Source: an uncultured Bacteroidales bacterium (GTDB lineage: Bacteria > Bacteroidota > Bacteroidia > Bacteroidales > WCHB1-69). From it: a stretch of 49,462 nucleotides of DNA. The notes under the pieces were generated by a model, which was not told where the DNA came from, ran no database searches, and saw only the letters and a list, made by a program, of their open reading frames with translations. The stretch is taken from contig CAJOKR010000015.1 of the NCBI GenBank assembly GCA_905235135.1, positions 1 through 49,462 of the forward strand, written 5' to 3'. The first letter of the stretch is position 1, and every line of letters begins with the position of its first letter. A program made the translations under genes and the position numbers. Shown one piece after another: positions 16,510 through 23,659 of this stretch.

Positions 16510-16555
16510 CTTATCTTTCTGTTGGAAAACAGATGCCCTATTAAAAAAGTGGCGG

Positions 16556-16563
16556 CAAAAATA
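16556..16563 (-). promoter_or_regulatory. -7 promoter element for the PaaK-like gene
   Basis: TATTTTTG on the minus strand, exact TAnnTTTG, in a 150-bp A/T-rich divergent spacer shared with the plus-strand sigma-like gene. Confidence 0.65.
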
Positions 16564-16659
16564 GCAAAATTGCGGGATTTGTCTGCCTTTTTCAAAATTT
16601 CACACAATATTTTCAAGACTATCACGTTTCCCCATCTAATCATAAAACAGTATAAAATA

Positions 16660-17634
16660 ATGAACACCATCGAGCAACCGAAAGTCCCATTTGCAAACGT
16701 TCCCATCGCCGATTTCGTCGGCATCATCCTTAGCGGAGGTAAACGCGCGGACGAAGCCATGTACTTTTTACTGCAACATGTTCTACATCTGCCGTTAAAA
16801 AGACTGTACGAAAGAGTCCAAAACCAGCTGATTGACGATTTCGACGACATCCTCAACGACTTCTTCTTCCATCTGCGCGACGGGAACGCAATATGCAGTA
16901 GGTTTGAAAGAGCCGTTGAAGAGACTGGAGGGAACGTAGGGGATACTCATCCCGCCTCTGACAATCAGCCCCCCTATCCTTCGCTGCGGCGCATCCGTAA
17001 CCGCGAGGCCTCCGTGCAGTGGTTGCTCCGCACCTTCCGCAACTACCTCGCCAAACGGGCCGACAGGGAGGAGACGCTTTCCAGCACCGGACTCGACCCC
17101 GACTGCGTTCCCGACGCCGATGTCCCGACCTCCATCCTGACCGACGAGGAGAAACTCTCCTTTGCCTCCAACCTGCTCGCCTACGCCCTCCAGGAGTTGC
17201 CCCCGCGCGACAGTTTCATCCTGCTCCGGTCGCTGCTCGCGTTGCTAAACAAAGGGAAGTCGCTCCCCAACGAAGAGATGGCCGAAGCCCTCGGAATGTC
17301 CAACATCTCCTACCGGGTGAGCGTCCACCGCGTGAAGAGCCACCTCGCCCGTTACCGCACCCGTCTTCTCCAGGGCGGTCCCCTCCGTCTCGACGGCCCG
17401 CACCGGGAGATGGCGCAGCGCATCCACGAGGACTTCCTCAATCTCTACCCCACCTTGTTGCACTATTACACCCAATCCATCAACACCCTGGCCCCTGACC
17501 GTGCCGACGCTGTCAACCGCCTCCGACAATGCCATCTAACCGCCACCGGCAACCTGCTTCACGAACCCACCGCACCATACGAGGGAATTTATTCCAAGGC
17601 GGCGCTATGGAATCTGATGGAACGTCTGCTGTAA
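16660..17634 (+). CDS. Sigma-70-like (ECF-like) transcription factor with C-terminal extension
   Basis: 324 residues. The ATG at 16660 was chosen because the open frame upstream overlaps the PaaK-like gene. The N-terminal part has a sigma region-2-like acidic helix (RLYERVQNQLIDDFDDILNDFF). An arginine/tryptophan helix follows (NREASVQWLLRTFRNYLAK), comparable to the region-2 DNA-binding helix. Residues ~180-245 resemble region 4: LPPRDSFILL, then EEMAEALGMSN, then YRVSVHRVKSHLARYRTRLL as the recognition helix. About 80 further residues are unlike classic sigma factors. It is convergent with the unknown gene at 17656 (21-bp gap) and may act on the matched promoter pair at 19256-19363. Family identity is moderately sure; target is inference. 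Confidence 0.6.
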   Translation: MNTIEQPKVPFANVPIADFVGIILSGGKRADEAMYFLLQHVLHLPLKRLYERVQNQLIDDFDDILNDFFFHLRDGNAICSRFERAVEETGGNVGDTHPASDNQPPYPSLRRIRNREASVQWLLRTFRNYLAKRADREETLSSTGLDPDCVPDADVPTSILTDEEKLSFASNLLAYALQELPPRDSFILLRSLLALLNKGKSLPNEEMAEALGMSNISYRVSVHRVKSHLARYRTRLLQGGPLRLDGPHREMAQRIHEDFLNLYPTLLHYYTQSINTLAPDRADAVNRLRQCHLTATGNLLHEPTAPYEGIYSKAALWNLMERLL

Positions 17635-17655
17635 CATTTCCTTTTCCCCATTATA

Positions 17656-19233
17656 TCAGCCTGCCGGAGGAAGCTCCCTTTTCTCCTTAAGACTCCGTAT
17701 CAATGCCTTCATCGCCTCATTGAATGTCGGGAAAAACGTGCCGCATTGGGTCGCCAAAAGCTTATCGTTCCTCAAAGGAATGATGTAATAATAACCATTA
17801 TAACCATCCTGCTTATTAACAGACAGGTAGGTATCATACTTCTTCTCGATACGACGTCTGATTTCACTCAGGGTCATCGGGGCATCCACCTCATCACGAA
17901 TCAAGTTATAGACCGCATCGTTCAAGGGTATCGGCTTGTCCAGCTTCAGTTGCACATCAGGCTCCCACTCGGCAAGTTTCACTATCTCATCATATTGCGC
18001 CCGCGTAAGCGCTCCCTCTTTGCCGCAGTCCTCCACATATGGCAGACCAAACACACCCTCATCATCTCCACCCTGCAGATAATCGTGAAAGGTGAACGGA
18101 GAAAGGCGGACCGTCCCTGATTCTTCAAGGGCATGTAGCAGGTTTTCAGCCTCATAAAAGATAAACGGCACCCCTGTCTCATACAGTGCCATAGCTATTC
18201 GCAGACCCACTTCCGCGCATACCGAATAGCTGAATCCGAAGGTGACAATCCATTTGTCCCTGACATAATAGTCGCTCGCGCTCAAGTTCATCCTCGCCAG
18301 GCCTATTTCGCCGTAGTAGTCCCGGGCAAAGCTTTTGAACGCCTCTTCGCTATCCAAATCACACCCTTCCAAACTATCATGGAGCCCGTGATGGCTGTAG
18401 TACACCACATCATCCTTAATGCGGAAAGCTTTCTCTACGCGCTTATTACCAGACATGGACCAGAAAACCGTGTCGGCTATCCGATAGTACTTGCAAAACG
18501 TGCGAATGGACATCGTGTCGAGAGGGGCGGGGACACCCTTGCTCTCCCAATCCACAGCCGAGGAGCCCTTCTCCTCTGAATAGACCTTCTCCCTTCGCAG
18601 CAGCTCCTTCATCACTTCTATGCAATGTTCCCGATCCGGGACCTGCAGTTTCTCCTCCGGAACAATCTTGTTAAGATACTTACTTCTAATTCTTCCTGAA
18701 CGTTGACGGTAAGGCAGCTTCTCTTCTATATGCTTATTATATGCATCCGGGTCTCTCGTGACGAGATTCACCCGCTCCTTAACCAGATCGAGCAACGGCT
18801 CAAACAGCCAGACCATGTCCACCGGATGATTCTTTTCGTAAAAAGTCCTGTTGGAGAAAAGGACATACTTATGGTCCCTGTCTGAAATCTTCAGAAACGT
18901 GTATTCCCGAGAGGTCGAAGTGATGATGAAAAGCCACTTTGTCTCGCTGGGGAAGCATTCCTCCAACTCTTCCTTATATCTGGCAAGGTTATCGTTTCCG
19001 TCGCCAGGGCGCCTGCTTCGCATATCATCAAAAGCCTTCCATTCCTCCGCCGTCCCTCGCGGAATTTCCAACCAGATTTTACGTGCCTCATCATCTCCTA
19101 TCGGCTCAAGCACCGACAGAGCCTTCTGTATCTCCAGCAGCAAAGCGAACGACCTCCCGTCCACATACACTTCATTGCCAAGTGTTCCGAGCATCACGCT
19201 GTCTATAAGCGGTTGTGTGATTCTATTGTCCAT
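17656..19233 (-). CDS. Unknown 525-residue accessory protein
   Basis: No family was recognised. The protein is soluble, with no signal peptide or membrane helix, and rich in charged and aromatic residues. An N-terminal helical part (VDGRSFALLLEIQKALSVLE) precedes a beta-rich segment (KWLFIITSTSREYTFLKI). The middle is basic (PYRQRSGRIRSKYLNKI). The C-terminus could be a small winged-helix (MTLSEIRRRIEKKY) followed by NGYYYIIPLRNDKLLATQ. It has lower GC than the neighbouring sigma-like gene. Its start is preceded by a promoter-like site with the layout TGTAACA-N14-GTACTTATAGGG instead of TAnnTTTG. An identical layout faces the broken gene at 19396 on the other side. Confidence 0.75.
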   Translation of the reverse strand: MDNRITQPLIDSVMLGTLGNEVYVDGRSFALLLEIQKALSVLEPIGDDEARKIWLEIPRGTAEEWKAFDDMRSRRPGDGNDNLARYKEELEECFPSETKWLFIITSTSREYTFLKISDRDHKYVLFSNRTFYEKNHPVDMVWLFEPLLDLVKERVNLVTRDPDAYNKHIEEKLPYRQRSGRIRSKYLNKIVPEEKLQVPDREHCIEVMKELLRREKVYSEEKGSSAVDWESKGVPAPLDTMSIRTFCKYYRIADTVFWSMSGNKRVEKAFRIKDDVVYYSHHGLHDSLEGCDLDSEEAFKSFARDYYGEIGLARMNLSASDYYVRDKWIVTFGFSYSVCAEVGLRIAMALYETGVPFIFYEAENLLHALEESGTVRLSPFTFHDYLQGGDDEGVFGLPYVEDCGKEGALTRAQYDEIVKLAEWEPDVQLKLDKPIPLNDAVYNLIRDEVDAPMTLSEIRRRIEKKYDTYLSVNKQDGYNGYYYIIPLRNDKLLATQCGTFFPTFNEAMKALIRSLKEKRELPPAG

Positions 19234-19255
19234 AACGTTTCAATTTTTTCTTTCG

Positions 19256-19288
19256 CCCTATAAGTACCCATTTTCCGAAACTGTTACA
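19256..19288 (-). promoter_or_regulatory. Non-standard promoter-like site, arm facing the unknown gene
   Basis: On the minus strand TGTAACA (19288-19282), 14 bases, then GTACTTATAGGG (19267-19256), 22 bp before the ATG at 19233. The arrangement recalls an ECF-type -35/-10 pair. It is mirrored at 19331-19363 with identical boxes and spacing. Confidence 0.6.
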
Positions 19289-19330
19289 CGCCTCGCGAAT
19301 TTTTTTTGAAAAATTTTTTTCAGGCATGTA

Positions 19331-19363
19331 TGTAACATTTCCGGTTTTTCCGTACTTATAGGG
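19331..19363 (+). promoter_or_regulatory. Non-standard promoter-like site, arm facing the broken small gene
   Basis: TGTAACA (19331-19337), 14 bases, then GTACTTATAGGG (19352-19363), 32 bp before the ATG at 19396. The 42 bp between the two arms hold an A/T palindrome (TTTTTTTGAAAAATTTTTTT). Whether these are promoters or a symmetric operator cannot be decided by eye. Confidence 0.6.
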
Positions 19364-19395
19364 GTGAAACAGTTAAACATCAAAATGTTACAGTT

Positions 19396-19619
19396 ATGAA
19401 CAAAGAAAAAGAAGTCTTATATTTTTTAGAAGCGAATAAATTCCCTGAAAAGATGTCGGACAGCCGAAGGACATCCATTTCTCGGGCGACAAGCAGAAAT
19501 GGGGTTTCATTCTGAGAAATATGCATCTGATGGAGGAACAGGATTTGCCGGGCGAGGACGTTATCTTCAAAGGGCGCAGCCCCACGGCCACGCCCTCATT
19601 CTTAATTCTGAACTCTTAA
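19396..19619 (+). pseudogene. Frameshifted and 3'-truncated small gene of unknown function
   Basis: From the ATG at 19396 the frame reads MNKEKEVLYFLEANKFPEKM and stops early. After a one-base loss near 19460-19466 a second frame continues convincingly as PKDIHFSGDKQKWGFILRNM and EDVIFKGRS. It then runs into a heptamer-like array that encodes SFLILNS and the TAA stop. The original C-terminus thus appears to have been replaced by array sequence. No family was recognised. It has its own promoter-like arm upstream. Confidence 0.6.
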
Positions 19620-19630
19620 TTCTTAATTGA
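19598..19630. repeat. Heptamer/octamer-like array at the broken gene's 3' end
   Basis: ATTCTTA, ATTCTGA, ACTCTTA, ATTCTTA, ATTGAAC on the plus strand, between the broken gene and the FISUMP gene stop at 19632. It contains TAA/TGA on the plus strand in successive frames. Confidence 0.65.
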
Positions 19631-19631
19631 A

Positions 19632-22217
19632 CTAATCGCGGAGGCAGCGGACGGAACGACCATAAATATGGTTGACATTTCCATCGGCATCAATATAACA
19701 ACCTGCACCTTTAGACGTATTTAACATACCGAAGTAATAGGCGACTGAATTAGAATTACTTGCGTCTTCTTGGGTTATACTCCAGTATTGAGCACCATAT
19801 CCTGGTGTGGAAAAACCATTGTTCGTAGAATTTCCATAGTATCCACCTGCAGGCAACGCACCGAATCCTGTGGCGTTATTGCCACTTTGATTATATCCGG
19901 GTGTACACGCTGTTGAGGAGGTCTGCCACCATGTACTAGTAGAAGCCAACGCCTTTGCTACGTATGATGAATTGCTGCCGCAGATATAAGAACTTTGACT
20001 TCCAACATACGAGATTAATTGTAACCATTCCGAGCGACTCGGCACATGCCAGCCTGCTGGACAAACACCTTGCACATTGGAGGGATTTAAGTCACTTGAA
20101 GTAGAATTACGCCTCACAGCTTTCCAATTGTAAAGATAGCCCAATGTCGAGACATAACTATAATTATTGTTAGGTGAATAACGATAAGCTATTGACGTAC
20201 TTGTAGTAGAACCTGCTGCTATAGAGGTTCCGTCACTGTAGTGAGTCGTTTTCAGATTCTCCTTCATCCAACACTGCGTACCAATTTGTACTGTACTATA
20301 GATATTGCCATCATAGTCCGTTATCGTATTTGTTCCACAGACAAAATCTGAAAGTGTTGTAAATGTAACCTGATTCCCATAAGAAGTCCCCATAGCATTG
20401 GATGCATAGGCGCGACAATAATAGGTTGTTCCCGCCGTAAGTTCTGTCAAAGTTGCAGAATAATTGCCAGTGGAGCCATAAACCGAGACACGGCTATTTG
20501 CTGTCGTGGGGTTGGGAGAAGTTGACCAGCATACACCTTTCGCGGTCACTATGGCACCACCATCAGAAATGACGTTTCCGCCAAGAGTTGCCGTTGTTTG
20601 CGAAATAGAGGATGCTGAGGTTGTTGTCACAGAAGGTATGGAAAGAGTTTCGCCTCCTGCTCCATCCTTCAGGCAACGAACTGAGAATGCATACTTTTTG
20701 AGTACTTCGTCGAATAATCCTGCATCAACGTAATTGTAATCCAACGAGTGAGCATAAGCATAATCGGAACCATTTGCTGTCGTAGTCCAAAAAAATGCGC
20801 CCCCACTAAAATACGAATATGAACCACCATAAAATCCAGCAGGAAGAGCAGAAAATCCAGTGATATTGTTATAGACAGATTGATTTCCCGGAGCGCATGA
20901 GTTCGAGCTTGAGGCCCATCCTGTTGAAGAGGCCAATGCCTTGGCATTACATGCAGTATAATTCCCACACAAATACGCATCAGTACTGCTCACATAACTT
21001 TCCAAGAGTGCAAATTCCATGTGACTCGGCACGTGCCAGCCGTTAGGACAAATGCCCTGGACACCGCTAGGATTGACCTGACTACCAGAAGAATTGTTCA
21101 TCGCGGCTTTCCAATTGTAAAGATAACCATAATCGTCAATATTTGCAGAATTATTGTTCGGATAATAGCGATAAGCTATTGAAGTACTTATTGTTGTGCC
21201 TATAGATATACTCGTTCCATCTGAGTAGTGAGTAGTCCTCAAGTTCTCTTTCATCCAGCACTGGTTTCCAATCTGCACGGTATTGTAAACATTACCATCG
21301 TAATCTGTGACTGTTGGATTTCCTGGACATGGTTGCGCATCTACCGTATCCTGTGTTTCAGGCTGTTGGCTACCCACAAGAGTCTCCAAGCTATCTACTC
21401 TGTTGTTCAGTAAATTGATTTCATCAATCAGTTGCTGGAGTTCAACGGCAGTTATGTACCCCGCATCATTGTTGAACGTACTCACATTTTCGGGAATAGT
21501 AGGGATTTCCGGTTTGTTCAGGATGTACGCCGCACCATCAGTGGCCTCCCAGTCGGAGTTCACCTGCTCGGGAATGTCGCCTGCGGTAATGTAATTGGCA
21601 TCATTTTCCAACTCACTCACATTCGTCGGGACAGTCGGAATGGTCGGGGTGTTGATCAAATCGTTGTAATCCTTGTCCCACGCATTGAACTGCGGGTCGG
21701 TTTCGGTGTAGGAGGTGAGGTAACCAGCATCATTGTTAAAGGCACTCACATCTGCGGGAATCTGCGGGATCTGCGGGAGATTCGTCAGGTCGTTGTAGTC
21801 GCCGCTGAATCCGTTGCCAGCCTCTTTGGAGTAGAGCGCATACGGCACACTCAGCATCTGCTGCGTACTGGCGACGCTGTAGTTGGTGCCGCCGGCCGGG
21901 TCGGTCTCGGTCTTCAGGAAGTACGGACCGTTGGCCCAGTCGATGTCGGCGAAGGTGCCTTGCTGCACGCTGCCGCCGCCGATTTCCAGGGTCAGCAGAC
22001 CGTTGGCGTTCGTGGTGGCCGTCTGGGTCTCCACATACACGAGATTGCCCGTGGCGCTCCCATGCAGGATGCTCACGCGCACGCCCACAGGGGCGCTTAC
22101 CACCAGCGCGTTGCTTGCATTGCGCACCACCGCCTGGTAGGTGAACTTCTCCGGCAACTGCGCGAGGAGGGTGACTGCGCAGAGCAGGAGGGTTAGGAAG
22201 GTTGTAAGTTTTTTCAT
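19632..22217 (-). CDS. Exported protein with two FISUMP domains and an Ig/Fn3-like linker
   Basis: 861 residues. The signal peptide is MKKLTTFLTLLLCAVTLLAQ. The N-terminal ~280 residues resemble phage-tail-fibre-like passengers: FTYQAVVRNAS, then DYNDLTNLP-type and VSTFNNDAGYIT-type repeats, then a short coiled coil (LQQLIDEINLLNNRVDSLETL). Two FISUMP domains follow (~300-530 and 626-861). Each starts TDYDGNxYxTVQIGxQCWMKENL, has CPxGWHVPS, and ends VRCL(K/R)D. An Ig/Fn3-like module lies between them (GVCWSTSPNPTT, GTTYYCRAYASNA). No T9SS C-terminal signal was seen. Base composition changes from GC-rich at the N-terminal part to AT-rich over the FISUMP part, suggesting domain shuffling. Function: probably surface recognition, ligand unknown. 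Confidence 0.85.
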   Translation of the reverse strand: MKKLTTFLTLLLCAVTLLAQLPEKFTYQAVVRNASNALVVSAPVGVRVSILHGSATGNLVYVETQTATTNANGLLTLEIGGGSVQQGTFADIDWANGPYFLKTETDPAGGTNYSVASTQQMLSVPYALYSKEAGNGFSGDYNDLTNLPQIPQIPADVSAFNNDAGYLTSYTETDPQFNAWDKDYNDLINTPTIPTVPTNVSELENDANYITAGDIPEQVNSDWEATDGAAYILNKPEIPTIPENVSTFNNDAGYITAVELQQLIDEINLLNNRVDSLETLVGSQQPETQDTVDAQPCPGNPTVTDYDGNVYNTVQIGNQCWMKENLRTTHYSDGTSISIGTTISTSIAYRYYPNNNSANIDDYGYLYNWKAAMNNSSGSQVNPSGVQGICPNGWHVPSHMEFALLESYVSSTDAYLCGNYTACNAKALASSTGWASSSNSCAPGNQSVYNNITGFSALPAGFYGGSYSYFSGGAFFWTTTANGSDYAYAHSLDYNYVDAGLFDEVLKKYAFSVRCLKDGAGGETLSIPSVTTTSASSISQTTATLGGNVISDGGAIVTAKGVCWSTSPNPTTANSRVSVYGSTGNYSATLTELTAGTTYYCRAYASNAMGTSYGNQVTFTTLSDFVCGTNTITDYDGNIYSTVQIGTQCWMKENLKTTHYSDGTSIAAGSTTSTSIAYRYSPNNNYSYVSTLGYLYNWKAVRRNSTSSDLNPSNVQGVCPAGWHVPSRSEWLQLISYVGSQSSYICGSNSSYVAKALASTSTWWQTSSTACTPGYNQSGNNATGFGALPAGGYYGNSTNNGFSTPGYGAQYWSITQEDASNSNSVAYYFGMLNTSKGAGCYIDADGNVNHIYGRSVRCLRD

Positions 22218-22255
22218 ACTCTTTTATGTTTTGGTGAATACTGTATGTTCTGTGT

Positions 22256-22340
22256 CGCCCCGCACTGCGCTTCGCTTGTATGGGGTTACTTGCACTTCGT
22301 GCGTCTTGCCTCTTCGAGGCTGCTCAAGGAATATTTTTAA
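22256..22340 (-). repeat. Three-hairpin dispersed element, copy 3
   Basis: On the minus strand GCCTC-GAA-GAGGC, GCAC-GAA-GTGC, and CCCCATAC..GC-GAA-GC..GTGCGGGG. The middle stem is GCAC/GTGC here against GCGC/GCGC in other copies, a compensatory change. The third stem has one mismatch. It lies 38 bp upstream of the FISUMP gene start and abuts the IS end. Confidence 0.75.
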
Positions 22341-22370
22341 TGATAATCCGTATCTAACCCCAAAAAAGTG

Positions 22371-22378
22371 TATATTTG
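22371..22378 (+). promoter_or_regulatory. -7 promoter element of the IS transposase
   Basis: TATATTTG, exact TAnnTTTG, inside the left end of the IS, 22 bp before the ATG at 22401. Confidence 0.55.
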
Positions 22379-22400
22379 CAGCCATCAAAATATAGGTGCT

Positions 22401-23339
22401 ATGAAATTGATAGACTTTGCCAAACGCTTTGACAGTGAGGAATCTTGCGAGCAATACCTCAAGGAGGCACGCGAGAAAGAGGGTGTGGTCTGTACCAAGT
22501 GTGGCTGTAAGAAACAGTACTGGAACCGAGCCAGAAAACGTTGGACGTGTGCCGAATGCGGCCACGAGACCACGTTGAGGTCGGGAACTGTGATGCACGG
22601 CAGCAAACTGCCTCTGATGTACTGGTTCACAGCCATCCATCTGCTGACCTCCACCAAGAAGACGTTCTCCGCACTGGAGATGCAGCGTCAGCTGGGACAC
22701 AAGCGCTATCAGCCCATTTGGGAGATGATGCACAAGCTGCGTAGCGTAGCGAGATGCCGAATACGAACTTACCGGGACCATTGAGCTGGACGAGGGGTAT
22801 TTCACCAAGGAGAATGACCTTGAAGAGTCTGAGCCGCTGAAGCGGGGTGTCGGAAGCCAGCAGAAAGCAAAAGTTTGGTGATGGTGGAAAGCGAGAAGTT
22901 GGAAAACCCCAAGAAAGGGAAAAAGAACCGCAAGTGCGGACATCTGAAGATGCAGGTGATACCGGACCTGAAGGCAGAGACATTCAAGACGGTCGTGAAA
23001 AAATCCGTGAACGCAGAATCCACGGTGGTGATGGACAACCTGGCTGCACATTCCGGGGTTGAAGAGGTCACAGCCAAGTCTGAGAGACAGACCGTACCAG
23101 GCAAAGACGCTCCAAAAGTGCTTCCATGGGTGCATATCGCCATATCAAATGCCAAATCTCTGTTCAAGGACATGTACCATGGGATAAAGGAGGCGTTCCT
23201 TCAAGAATATCTAAACGAGTTTTGCTACAAGTTCAACCGAATGTATTTCGGAGACAGGCTGTTTGACAGGTTAATGCTTGCCTCTATTTCATACAAGCCA
23301 ACGTTCACCCACCGCAGGTATGGGGCTGGGGGGGGGTGA
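22401..23339 (+). pseudogene. IS1595-family transposase, frameshifted
   Basis: The first frame from 22401 gives the N-terminal zinc ribbon (CTKCGCKKQYW then CAECGHETTLRSGT) and a helix-rich region typical of ISXO2-like transposases (FTAIHLLTSTKKTFSALEM). Near 22745-22753 the frame changes, and DAEYELTGTIELDEGYF gives the first catalytic Asp. Near 22865-22875 it changes back, and VVMDNLAAHSG gives the second Asp. The end continues with WVHIAISNAKSLFKDMYHGIKE, where the third acidic residue region is unclear, then YLNEFCYKFNRMYFGDRLFDRL. The two shifts cancel but the enzyme must be inactive without double recoding. Confidence 0.8.
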
Positions 23340-23368
23340 ATGCGGATAATCATTTAAAAAAATACACT

Positions 23369-23599
23369 ATGAAAGAAAAACTTAGTCCACAGTACAACGA
23401 TGCCGTCAATCAGATCAAGGAAGAGAACCCGCCTGTTGGCATCATCCTTTGTAAAGATGCCGACAGAACTTTCGTCGAATACGTCCTGCAGGATTACCAA
23501 CGCCCGATGGGTGTCGCCACCTATCAGTCAAACCAAAAGAAACTGATGGAGCTGCTCCCCGACGAAGAGGAAATGAAAAAGTTGATGTCGAAGCCCTAA
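23369..23599 (+). pseudogene. C-terminal remnant of a YhcG/DUF1016 nuclease-family protein
   Basis: 76 residues, MKEKLSPQYNDAVNQIKEEN followed by PPVGIILCKDADRTFVEYVL and RPMGVATYQ. This matches only the last part of DUF1016/YhcG proteins (PD-(D/E)XK nuclease family), where the IGLILCK, VEYAL and PIGV motifs lie. The first three quarters are missing and the IS right end lies 16 bp upstream of the ATG. The IS, or a later deletion, therefore probably removed the 5' part. Expression and function are unlikely. Confidence 0.65.
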
Positions 23600-23619
23600 A
23601 CATTTCGACCGAAAAAGAG

Positions 23620-23627
23620 TACTTTTG
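23620..23627 (+). promoter_or_regulatory. -7 promoter element of the uvrA-like gene
   Basis: TACTTTTG, exact TAnnTTTG, 32 bp before the ATG at 23660 and 20 bp after the stop of the YhcG remnant. Confidence 0.7.
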
Positions 23628-23659
23628 CACTCGGTTTTAATCAGAATTGAAGAATCATT

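Larger units (their letters stand above)
22341..23352 (+). mobile_element. Decayed IS1595-type (ISXO2-like transposase) insertion sequence
   Basis: The ends are imperfect inverted repeats: left TGATAATCCGTAT...CCCC (22341-22360), right, inverted, TGATTATCCGCAT...CCCC (23352 leftward). The interior encodes an ISXO2-like transposase broken by two frameshifts. No convincing target-site duplication is visible; the A/T-rich flanks TTTTTAA and TTTAAAA are ambiguous. A long G run (near 23328-23337) lies just inside the right end. Confidence 0.75.

Noticed and set aside
22740-22880. Programmed frameshifting in the IS transposase
   Set aside because: No slippery heptamer with a downstream hairpin or pseudoknot is visible at either shift, and two opposite shifts would be needed.
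22224-23173. Minus-strand open frames across the IS (303 and 123 codons)
   Set aside because: Antisense shadows of the transposase; composition is low-complexity and unlike any protein family.
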